A stretch of 64,000 nt of DNA from Brachybacterium faecium DSM 4810 (lineage in GTDB: Bacteria; Actinomycetota; Actinomycetes; Actinomycetales; Dermabacteraceae). This document shows, in pieces, positions 46,080-53,464 of this stretch. Each line of letters opens with the position of its first letter. Within the stretch, counting starts at the first letter, position 1. The position numbers and the translations under genes are program-made. The stretch lies in NCBI GenBank assembly GCA_000023405.1, contig CP001643.1, positions 806,001 to 870,000 on the forward strand. Reading direction: 5' to 3'. The notes beneath the pieces are model-generated. The model saw nothing but the letters and a program-made list of their open reading frames with translations. It ran no database searches and was not told the DNA's origin.

Positions 46080-47291
46080 ATGATCTTCACCCAGTCCTCG
46101 AAGCTGCGCGACGTCTGCTACGAGATCCGAGGACCGGTCCCCGCAGAGGCCGCCCGCATGGAGGCCGAGGGCCACAAGATCCTCAAGCTCAACATCGGCA
46201 ACCCCGCCCCCTTCGGCTTCGAGGCGCCCGACGAGATCCTCGTGGACATGATCCGCACCCTGCCCACCGCGCAGGGCTACTCCGACTCCAAGGGCATCGT
46301 CTCGGCCCGGCGCGCGGTCGCGCAGTACTACCAGACCAAGGGCATGCCCGACATGGGCCTGGACGACATCTACCTGGGCAACGGCGTCTCCGAGCTCATC
46401 CAGATGACCTGCCAGGCGCTCGTGGACGACGGCGACGAGGTGCTCGTCCCCGCCCCGGACTACCCGCTGTGGACCGCCTCGGTCGCGCTCGCCGGCGGCC
46501 GCGCCGTGCACTACCGCTGCGACGAGGAGCAGCAGTGGTGGCCCGACGTCTCCGACATCGCCGACAGGATCACCGAGCGCACCAAGGCGATCGTGGTGAT
46601 CAACCCCAACAACCCCACCGGCGCCGTCTACCCCGAGCACGTGCTGCGGGAGATCGTCGAGGTGGCCCGGAAGCACGGGCTGATGATCCTGGCCGATGAG
46701 ATCTACGACAAGATCCTCTACGACGACGCCGTCCACACCCACATCGCCAAGCTCGCGCCGGACCTGCTGACCCTCACCTTCAACGGCCTGTCCAAGGCCT
46801 ACCGGGTGGCGGGTTTCCGGGCCGGGTGGATGGCGCTGTACGGCCCCAAGGAGCATGCGACGAGCTTCATCGAGGGGCTCGACGTGCTCTCGAACATGCG
46901 GCTGTGCCCGAACGTGCCGGCCCAGCACGTGGTCGCCACGGCGCTCGGCGGCCACCAGAGCGTGCAGGAGCTGCTGCTGCCCGGCGGGAGGCTGCGCGAG
47001 CAGCGGGACGTCGCCTACGAGGGGCTCAGCGCGATCGACGGGGTCAGCGTGGTCAAGGCCAGCGGCGCGCTGTACATGTTCCCGCGCATCGACCGCGAGA
47101 TGTACCGCATCGAGGACGACGAGCAGTTCGCCTACGACCTGCTGCGCTCGAAGAAGCTGCTGGTCAACCACGGCACCGGCTTCAACTACCCCTCACCGGA
47201 CCACCTGCGCCTGGTGACGCTGCCGCCCGTGGACCTGCTCGCCGACGCCGTGGACCGCATCGCCGACCACCTCGCGTCGATCCGCCGCTGA
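46080..47291 (+). CDS. pyridoxal phosphate aminotransferase, AlaA-like
   Basis: A 403-residue class I aminotransferase, closest in pattern to AlaA, the glutamate-pyruvate aminotransferase for alanine synthesis. The PLP lysine is K239 in NGLSKAYRVAGFRAGW; other marks are LNIGNPAPFGFEAP, DIYLGNGVSELIQM, INPNNPTGAVY and ILADEIYDKILYDD. The C-terminal NHGTGFNYPSPDHLRLVTLPP carries the conserved carboxylate-binding Arg. The ATG at 46080 is preceded by AGGAG at normal spacing. It is divergent from the alpha-galactosidase operon and convergent with the FprA-type gene. Confidence 0.9.
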   Translation: MIFTQSSKLRDVCYEIRGPVPAEAARMEAEGHKILKLNIGNPAPFGFEAPDEILVDMIRTLPTAQGYSDSKGIVSARRAVAQYYQTKGMPDMGLDDIYLGNGVSELIQMTCQALVDDGDEVLVPAPDYPLWTASVALAGGRAVHYRCDEEQQWWPDVSDIADRITERTKAIVVINPNNPTGAVYPEHVLREIVEVARKHGLMILADEIYDKILYDDAVHTHIAKLAPDLLTLTFNGLSKAYRVAGFRAGWMALYGPKEHATSFIEGLDVLSNMRLCPNVPAQHVVATALGGHQSVQELLLPGGRLREQRDVAYEGLSAIDGVSVVKASGALYMFPRIDREMYRIEDDEQFAYDLLRSKKLLVNHGTGFNYPSPDHLRLVTLPPVDLLADAVDRIADHLASIRR

Positions 47292-47386
47292 CCCACGCCG
47301 CGCTGCCGGCCCACGCGACGGCCCGGCCGGACGCGCGGTGGCCCGGCGCAGGCGGCGGCCCGGCCCACGCGGCGGCCCGGCCGGAC

Positions 47387-47445
47387 GCAATTGTGCGCTG
47401 AGCACCGATGCCGGAGGGTGGCATCGGTGCTCAGCGCACAATTGC
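47387..47445. repeat. dispersed palindrome, perfect 26-base copy
   Basis: A perfect 26-base inverted repeat (47387-47412 with 47420-47445) around a 7-base loop. The arm begins GCAATTGTGCGCTGAGCACC. It belongs to the same family as the copies near 7.2 and 26.4 kb. It lies between two convergent genes and abuts the heptamer tandem repeat. Confidence 0.9.
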
Positions 47446-47446
47446 A

Positions 47447-47547
47447 GGCGCGTGGCGCGTGGCGCGTGGCGCGTGGCGCGTGGCGCGTGGCGCGTGGCGC
47501 GTGGCGCGTGGCGCGTGGCGCGTGGCGCGTGGCGCGTGGTGGCGCGT
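47447..47547. repeat. tandem heptamer repeat (GGCGCGT), 13 perfect copies plus one
   Basis: Thirteen uninterrupted copies of GGCGCGT fill 47447-47537. After GGT at 47538-47540 a fourteenth copy follows (47541-47547). It lies in the 3' gap between two convergent genes, ending 21 bases before the stop of the FprA-type gene. As the unit is not a multiple of three and nothing is encoded, it is a candidate variable-number tandem repeat. Confidence 0.95.
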
Positions 47548-47567
47548 GGCGGGCGCGCCCGGGCGTC

Positions 47568-49034
47568 TCAGACGTGCGAGGGCTGCTGCACGCCGTCGCG
47601 GGAGACGCGCACCATCTCCTCGCGCTCGACGACCTTGATGCGGGCGCGGGGCTCGCCGTCGGCGTCCACCGCGGCGGCGCCGAGCGACTTCTCGTGCTCG
47701 TCCAGCGCCATCCAGCCGTCCCACGTCGTGTACTGCACGCCGCGGTCCTCGAGCAGGCGCAGGATCGCATCCTCCTCCCGCTCGGGCGCGGGGGCGAGGG
47801 TGCCGGACTCGATGTCCTCGAGCAGGCTCGCGATCGTCTCGATCGCGTCGGACTTCGTCGCCCCGATCAGGCCGACGGGGCCGCGCTTGATCCAGCCGTT
47901 GGCGTAGACGCCGGGGATCACGGTGCCGTCCGCCTCGGTGACGCGGCCGGCGACGTTGTGGATCACGCCGCGGCGGGGATCGTACGGGATGCCGGGCAGC
48001 TCGGAGCCGTGGTAGCCGACGGCGCGGTAGACGGCGCCCAGCGGGTAGTCGACCATCTCGCCGGTGCCCTCGAGGTTGCCCTCGGCATCCAGGCGGGTGC
48101 GCTCGAAGCGCATGCCGGTGACCGTGCCGTCCTCGCCGAGCACCTCGACGGGGCGGTGCCAGAAGTGCATGTGGAGGCGGCGCCGCACGGGACCGCCCTC
48201 GCGGTCGGTGGGCTCCTCGCCGGCGGCCTCGCGGCGCTGCTGCTCCTCGAGCCAGCCCACGAAGGTCTGGACGACCTGGTCGGTGCGCTTGTCCGCCTTG
48301 ATGGCCTCCCACTCGGCCTCGGTGATCTGCTCGACGTCGCGCGGGTCCATCACGACCTGTAGGCCCTTGGGGTGGGCGAGCTCGCGGGCCTCGAGCGGGG
48401 AGAACTTGGTCTGGGCGGGGCCGCGGCGGCCGAAGATGTGCACATCGGTGGTGCGGGCGGACTGCAGGCCCTCGTACACGTTCTGGGGGATCTCGGTGCG
48501 CAGCAGCTCGTCGGCGCTCTTGGAGAGCACGCGGGCCACATCGAGCGCGACGTTGCCGTTGCCGATCACCGCGACCTGCTCGGCATCCAGCTCCCAGGTG
48601 CGGGGGTAGTCGGGGTTGCCGTCGTACCAGGCCACGAAGTCCGCGGCGCCGTGGGAGCCCTCGAGCTCGATGCCGGGGATCGACAGCTCGGCGTCCTTGA
48701 GCGCGCCGGTGGCGAAGACGACCGCGTCGTAGTGGAGGCGCAGGTCCTCGGCGGTGAGATCGGTGCCGAACTCGACGTCGCCGAGGAAGCGGATGTCACC
48801 GCGTCCCAGGATCCGGTGCAGCGCCGTGATGATGCCCTTGATGCGGGGGTGATCCGGGGCCACGCCGTAGCGGATCAGGCCGAAGGGGGCGGGGAAGCGA
48901 TCGAACAGATCGATGGAGACCTCGAGCTCCCCGTTCTTGACCTGCGGGGAGCGCAGCAAGGTCTCTGCCGCGTACACGCCGGCGGGCCCGGAGCCGATCA
49001 CGGCCAGACGGAAGGGCTGCTGGGAGGAGGACAT
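47568..49034 (-). CDS. ferredoxin-NADP(+) reductase, FprA (adrenodoxin-reductase) type
   Basis: A 488-residue flavoprotein that moves electrons between NADPH and ferredoxin, like mycobacterial FprA. The FAD-binding motif is AVIGSGPAGVYAAE; the NADP-binding block is AVIGNGNVALDVARVL, with HIFGRRGPAQTKF (Arg contacts to the 2'-phosphate). Further family parts are DRFPAPFGLIRYGVAPDHPRIKGI and ANGWIKRGPVGLIGATKSDA. The tail after about 430 is unusual and charged but in frame with the family. The ATG at 49034 follows a GAGG-rich stretch. It is convergent with the aminotransferase gene across the repeat region. Confidence 0.93.
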   Translation of the reverse strand: MSSSQQPFRLAVIGSGPAGVYAAETLLRSPQVKNGELEVSIDLFDRFPAPFGLIRYGVAPDHPRIKGIITALHRILGRGDIRFLGDVEFGTDLTAEDLRLHYDAVVFATGALKDAELSIPGIELEGSHGAADFVAWYDGNPDYPRTWELDAEQVAVIGNGNVALDVARVLSKSADELLRTEIPQNVYEGLQSARTTDVHIFGRRGPAQTKFSPLEARELAHPKGLQVVMDPRDVEQITEAEWEAIKADKRTDQVVQTFVGWLEEQQRREAAGEEPTDREGGPVRRRLHMHFWHRPVEVLGEDGTVTGMRFERTRLDAEGNLEGTGEMVDYPLGAVYRAVGYHGSELPGIPYDPRRGVIHNVAGRVTEADGTVIPGVYANGWIKRGPVGLIGATKSDAIETIASLLEDIESGTLAPAPEREEDAILRLLEDRGVQYTTWDGWMALDEHEKSLGAAAVDADGEPRARIKVVEREEMVRVSRDGVQQPSHV

Positions 49035-49239
49035 CTCACCTCTGTCTCGTGGCGCTCGGGCGCCGGGTCGGATGCGTTCCGGAGCGGTCGCGAGTCGCTC
49101 CGCGTTCCGCTCTGCACAGATTTCCGCACCACTCTATACGCGAAATTCGCACCGATCCCGGTGACTGTGAGCGGGCTGACGTGCGCGCTGCAGATCAGCG
49201 CGCGATCCGGGCGTCATCGCGGCGCGGGGCCGCCGGTTC

Positions 49240-50259
49240 TCACGCCGGGCTCGCGGTCGTCGGCGGGGCGGGGGAGTCCGGGACCACGCCGACGGCGACG
49301 TCGAGGGTGCTGGTCGCCCCGGGCGGGCCGACGACGATCCCCTTCAGCGGCGGCACGTCGGCATAGTCCCGGCCCCAGGCGGTGGTCACGAAGCGCTGGT
49401 CCACGAAGGTGCGGTTCGTCGGGTCGATGTCGACCCATCCGGTGCCCGGCACCAGCACGCTCAGCCAGGCATGGGAGGCGGCCGAGCCGATCATCTCCCC
49501 GACCGGGGCGGTGCCCAGGGAGCCGCCGGCCGACGGGGCGGTGCGCAGATAGCCGGAGACGTACCGCGCGGCGAGCCCGGCGGCGCGTACCGCGGCGACG
49601 CCGACGTGCGAGAAGTCCTGGCAGACCCCGTGCCGGGCGGCGAGCACCTCCTCGAGGGTCGAGGAGACGGTGGTCGCGGAGGAGTCGTAGGTGAAGTCGG
49701 AGTGGATGAGCGCGGTGAGCGCGGAGAGGCATTCGCCGATCGCCCGCCCGGGGGTGAACACCGCGGCGGAGATCTCCTGCGCGGCGGTGCCGGCGGGGAT
49801 GCGGGGCGAGGGATGGACGAAGTCCAGCCCCGAATCCGGCAGCACCGAGCCCCAGTGCTCGGGGGTGCACTGCTCCCAGGGGCGGGACATCGGCTCGAGC
49901 GGGTAGCGCCGCTCGGCGACCGTGACCTGGGCGTGGGAGTGCACGTCGAGCTGCGTGTGCGGGGTGTCGACCAGCAGATAGGTCGAGGAGTTCCCGTAGA
50001 AGTCCGTGTGCGCGGTGAGCCGGGCGGGGGCCGGGTCGACCACCACCTCGTGGGACAGCACCCGCTGATGCGGGGTGGCCCGCGGCTCGATGTGCGCGCG
50101 GCCGAAGTTGCGGGAGACGGGCTTGGCGTACCGGTACGAGGTCAGGTGGTGGACGCGGTAGAGCATCGGCTCCACCGCCTCCGCGCCCTCGTGCCGCAGC
50201 GGGATCAGGGGGCGCCGCGGCGCGGATCCCGTGGTCTCGGTCGTCGCATTCTCAGACAT
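49240..50259 (-). CDS. transglutaminase-like protein
   Basis: A 339-residue protein with an N-terminal transglutaminase-associated beta region (about 30-145, MLYRVHHLTSYRYAKPVSRNF, typical of the family) and a transglutaminase core (about 160-290). The catalytic triad is C213 (HGVCQDFSHV), H263 (SHAWLSV) and D279 (DIDPTN). No signal peptide is present. The gene overlaps the stop of the ATP-grasp/alpha-E gene by eight bases, so it is cotranscribed and coupled. In this conserved association the transglutaminase-like protein is proposed to act as a peptidase on the peptide-type product; that role is inferred. Confidence 0.9.
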   Translation of the reverse strand: MSENATTETTGSAPRRPLIPLRHEGAEAVEPMLYRVHHLTSYRYAKPVSRNFGRAHIEPRATPHQRVLSHEVVVDPAPARLTAHTDFYGNSSTYLLVDTPHTQLDVHSHAQVTVAERRYPLEPMSRPWEQCTPEHWGSVLPDSGLDFVHPSPRIPAGTAAQEISAAVFTPGRAIGECLSALTALIHSDFTYDSSATTVSSTLEEVLAARHGVCQDFSHVGVAAVRAAGLAARYVSGYLRTAPSAGGSLGTAPVGEMIGSAASHAWLSVLVPGTGWVDIDPTNRTFVDQRFVTTAWGRDYADVPPLKGIVVGPPGATSTLDVAVGVVPDSPAPPTTASPA

Positions 50260-52555
50260 CGTCGATCCCCCATCGCGAGGCGGATTCCGAGGGGCGGAAG
50301 AAGCGGTTCTCGAGTGCGGTGGCGAGCTCCCGCAGGGTCTCGAGAGCCGCGTCGGCCTCCTCGAGCAGCGCGGTCGGCGCCCCGAGGACGGCGTCGGCGT
50401 GGGCACCAGCACCAGCACCGGCGTCGCCCTCGGCACCGGTGTCGAGCGGGCGGAGCATCGTCTGCGGCTGCCAGCTGCTGAGCCGGGAGCGCAGCGCGGT
50501 CAGCGGCGCGCGCAGCTCGGGGGTGGGCGCGACCTCCGGGAGGCGGTCGAGGGTCTGCCCGAGCCGGTCCAGCTGGAAGGCGATCGAGCGGGGCAGGGTG
50601 GTGTCGCTCAGCAGAAGCTCCATGAGCAGCTCGGGCTGGACCGCGGCGTGGTAGGAGCGGCGGTAGGAGGCGCCGGATTCGGTGATCAGCGCGACCGCAC
50701 CGGCGATCCGCGCCTCGGCCGCGCGGGTGCGGCGACGGCCCAGAAGCGCCCGGAGCAGGGCCAGCAGGCTGCTGGTGCGCTCGATCTTGCGCCCCACCTC
50801 CATGAGGTCCCAGCCCAGGTTGCGGGGCATCGAGTCGGCGACCGCGCCGGAGAGCGTCAGGCAGCCGTCGACGATCTCGGTCAGCCCCTGCTCGAGGGGC
50901 GGCGCGTCCTGCCCGCCGAGGGAGCGCAGTCGCTGGTTCATCCGCGCGATCACCGGCCAGACGTCATCGGAGATCAGGTCGCGCAGTGTGCGGGTGGTGT
51001 GGGCGAGCGCGGCGTAGGACTGCGCGAGCGCGCCGGGGCGGCTGCGGTCCGTCAGCAGGCTCTCGATCTCGGTGCGCACCGTCTCGCGGTCCCGGAGGTC
51101 CAGCGCCGGGAACCCCGGATAGGTCGTGGTCACCTCGGTGACCGCGCCGAGCAGCACCGACTGGGCGGTGCGCGCGCTGGGGCTCGGCTCGGAGTCGAGG
51201 TCGTTGACGGTGTCCAGCACGGTGCGCAGCAGACGGGCGGTGGCGTCCACCCGCTCCAGGTAGCGGCCGAACCAGAACAGGTCCGAGCCGATCGAGCGGG
51301 TCATCGCCGGGTAGGTGGTGAGCACGTCGCGGGGCGTGGCGGAGTCGAGCGCGGCGGCATCGGCCTGCGCGGCGCTGCGCGCGGGGACGGCGGCGGTCTC
51401 GGGGACCGTCACCCACACGTCCTTGAGCGCGGCCGGGCCGTCGTCGGCGGTGAGACCGATCCCGCCGGGCAGCACGTCGAAGCCGTCCTCGGTGCGCATC
51501 ACCAGCAGGCGCAGCCGCACCGGGCGCTCCACCAGGGCGTCCCCTCCGGCGGGGTCGAGGCCGAGCCAGCCGCCCTCGGCGGTGTCGGGGCCGGCGGGGC
51601 GCAGCAGCAGGTCCTCGTGCAGCAGCTGCCGGCACAGGTCCGGCAGGGCGGTGCGCAGATCCGGGTTCTCCAGCAGCCCCGCGCCGATCGGGTTGAAGAT
51701 CTCCACATCACCGCAGCGCGCCGCCTCGACCAGGCCGGTCACGCCGCGCAGCGGCGTGGGGCCCAGGTCCAGCGGGTCCACGAGACGGGAGGGCACCAGG
51801 CGCAGCAGCGCGTCCACCGCGTCCCCGGCGGCCGAGTCCAGGCCGGGCAGGCGCAGGGTGAGGGTGCCGGAGCCGGTGCGCAGGTCCCCGGCGGAGACCA
51901 CGGGCGCGCCCAGCAGGTTCGCGAGCCAGCTGTGGTCGAAGGCGCGCAGCGGGTCCTCGGCGTCCTTCGTGAGCACCACCGTGCGGCCCGCCCTTCCCTC
52001 GGCGCGGGTGCGCTGGTGCAGCGAGGTGCGCAGGGCGTCGAAGAAGGGGTGCAGGCGGCGCAGCGGGGTGGAGCGGTACAGGGTCGGCGCGCAGCGGGAC
52101 AGCACGCGGCGCAGCTCGAGGGTGGTGCCCGCCCCGTCCGGCACGTCGACCGCGTCCTCGAGCACCACCCAGGAGCCCTCGGCGGTGCGGGTGACCGTGC
52201 TGGTCACCGCGAACAGGTGGTGGTTCCCGCGCGCCGGGATGCCCACCGCGGCGCGGAGGTAGCCGGGATCCTGCAGCAGCTGGGCGACGGGGGCGACCTC
52301 CGCGGCGAGCACCGTGCGCGGGCCGTAGAGATCCGCGTAGAGGGCGTCCAGCAGCCGCATCCGCTGGATCAGGCCGGCCGAGAGCTGCGACCACGCCTCG
52401 GCGTCGAGGACCACCGGGACGGGGTCGATCACGGGCGCGGTCGCGGAGACGTCGCCGGCGAACATCGCCGCCGCGGACGCCGCCGCCCGACGTCGGCCCC
52501 GAGGGCCGAGAGCGTCGAGCTCGTCGACCAGGGCCTGCGGGGGTGGGGAGGTCAC
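50252..52555 (-). CDS. circularly permuted ATP-grasp domain fused to alpha-E domain
   Basis: A 767-residue fusion. The N-terminal part (about 20-410) is a type-2 circularly permuted ATP-grasp (DUF404/407), with GLIQRMRLLDALYADLYGPR, PARGNHHLFAVTSTVTRTAEGSW-like and NPIGAGLLENPDL. The C-terminal part (about 412-720) is an alpha-E (DUF403) helical domain, opening TRSIGSDLFWFGRYLERVDATARLL. In ordinary versions the ATP-grasp part carries EDN/R...PSG-x-GY...ENR and RR-x-DD; here the matching positions read LEDAVDVPDGAGTTLELRR and LLRLVPSR, so catalytic residues may be lost. The start is GTG 52555, with only a weak ribosome site. Ala/Gly-rich linkers near 680-710 are low complexity. The gene is in an operon with AIM24 upstream and transglutaminase downstream. 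Confidence 0.85.
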   Translation of the reverse strand: MTSPPPQALVDELDALGPRGRRRAAASAAAMFAGDVSATAPVIDPVPVVLDAEAWSQLSAGLIQRMRLLDALYADLYGPRTVLAAEVAPVAQLLQDPGYLRAAVGIPARGNHHLFAVTSTVTRTAEGSWVVLEDAVDVPDGAGTTLELRRVLSRCAPTLYRSTPLRRLHPFFDALRTSLHQRTRAEGRAGRTVVLTKDAEDPLRAFDHSWLANLLGAPVVSAGDLRTGSGTLTLRLPGLDSAAGDAVDALLRLVPSRLVDPLDLGPTPLRGVTGLVEAARCGDVEIFNPIGAGLLENPDLRTALPDLCRQLLHEDLLLRPAGPDTAEGGWLGLDPAGGDALVERPVRLRLLVMRTEDGFDVLPGGIGLTADDGPAALKDVWVTVPETAAVPARSAAQADAAALDSATPRDVLTTYPAMTRSIGSDLFWFGRYLERVDATARLLRTVLDTVNDLDSEPSPSARTAQSVLLGAVTEVTTTYPGFPALDLRDRETVRTEIESLLTDRSRPGALAQSYAALAHTTRTLRDLISDDVWPVIARMNQRLRSLGGQDAPPLEQGLTEIVDGCLTLSGAVADSMPRNLGWDLMEVGRKIERTSSLLALLRALLGRRRTRAAEARIAGAVALITESGASYRRSYHAAVQPELLMELLLSDTTLPRSIAFQLDRLGQTLDRLPEVAPTPELRAPLTALRSRLSSWQPQTMLRPLDTGAEGDAGAGAGAHADAVLGAPTALLEEADAALETLRELATALENRFFRPSESASRWGIDDV

Positions 52556-52590
52556 CCGGACATCGTAGACACGCCGGGGAGGCCGGGGGC

Positions 52591-53268
52591 TCAGGATCCG
52601 CTCGCGGCCGGCATCCCCTCGGAGGGCTGGACCACCACGAAGCCCGGGCCGTGGAAGCCGAGCTGGAAGGACTCCCCGGAGCCGCGGCCGATCAGCGAGC
52701 CCATCTTGAAATCGTTCTTGAGCTGCGGCTGGAGATTCGCCGACCAGCACACCGCCGCCTGCGGGTCCACGAAGGTGGGCTGCTGCGAGCAGTCCAGCAG
52801 CATCGGCGGGCCGTCCGAGGTGACCGCGACCATGCCGTGGCCCTGGAGGAAGAGGTTGAACAGGCCGCCGGCCATGAAGCCCGCCCCGCCCAGGGAGCGG
52901 ATGTCCCACTGGATCGAGCTGTCGAAGGCGAGCATGTTCCGCGTGTTCAGGGTGAGGGCGTCGCCCTCGAGCTGGATCAGGAAGATCTCCTCGGCCTGGC
53001 GGGCGTAGAAGATCTCGCCGTGCCCGCGGGTGCGCATCATGTTCCCGCCCTCCCCGGTGGCCATCTTCTTCAGCAGCTTCATGCCGCCGCCGGAGCCCTG
53101 GTAGGAGAAGTCCATCTGGCCCTGGTACGCCACCATCGCGCCGGCGGCGGAGATGATCTCCGGCGCCTCCGGGGTCAGCGCGCAGCGCAGCATCTTGTGG
53201 GACTGCAGGGCCCACCGGTCGGTGGTCTGGCGCTCCTGGTTGGACGCATCGAAGAGGTTCGATCGCAT
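52591..53268 (-). CDS. AIM24 family protein
   Basis: A 225-residue beta-rich protein of the AIM24 family (TIGR00266-like fold). It has the typical segments AMVAYQGQMDFSYQG, SGGGMKLLKKMATGEGGNMMRTRGHG, EIFLIQLEGDALTLNTRN and MLAFDSSIQWDIRSLGGAGFMAGGLFNLFLQGHG. The biochemical role is unknown; AIM24 in yeast is mitochondrial. The ATG at 53268 is the only start before the conserved region. It heads the operon with the ATP-grasp/alpha-E and transglutaminase genes, separated from the next by 35 bases, and is divergent from the Ser/Thr kinase gene. Confidence 0.88.
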   Translation of the reverse strand: MRSNLFDASNQERQTTDRWALQSHKMLRCALTPEAPEIISAAGAMVAYQGQMDFSYQGSGGGMKLLKKMATGEGGNMMRTRGHGEIFYARQAEEIFLIQLEGDALTLNTRNMLAFDSSIQWDIRSLGGAGFMAGGLFNLFLQGHGMVAVTSDGPPMLLDCSQQPTFVDPQAAVCWSANLQPQLKNDFKMGSLIGRGSGESFQLGFHGPGFVVVQPSEGMPAASGS

Positions 53269-53464
53269 GGCGGCTGTGCCTTCCGTGTCTCGGGGATGCC
53301 GGGCCCGGGCGCGGCATCGCGGCGCCCACCGCGCCGCGGGGCCGATCGTCTCACGCGCGGCACCGTGCGCGAGGGGGCGGTCCGGGCGCGCGGGAGGGGC
53401 ATGGGGTGGGGACAGTGTGGGGGTGCGGTGAAGCGGGCGCCCGCCGCGCCGCGGGCCTCGTAGC

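Noticed and set aside
47391..48362. A frame that reads the heptamer array as a repeated ARGAWRV-like peptide.
   Set aside because: It is antisense to the FprA-type gene for most of its length, has no ribosome site, and the periodic peptide is only a translation of the DNA repeat.
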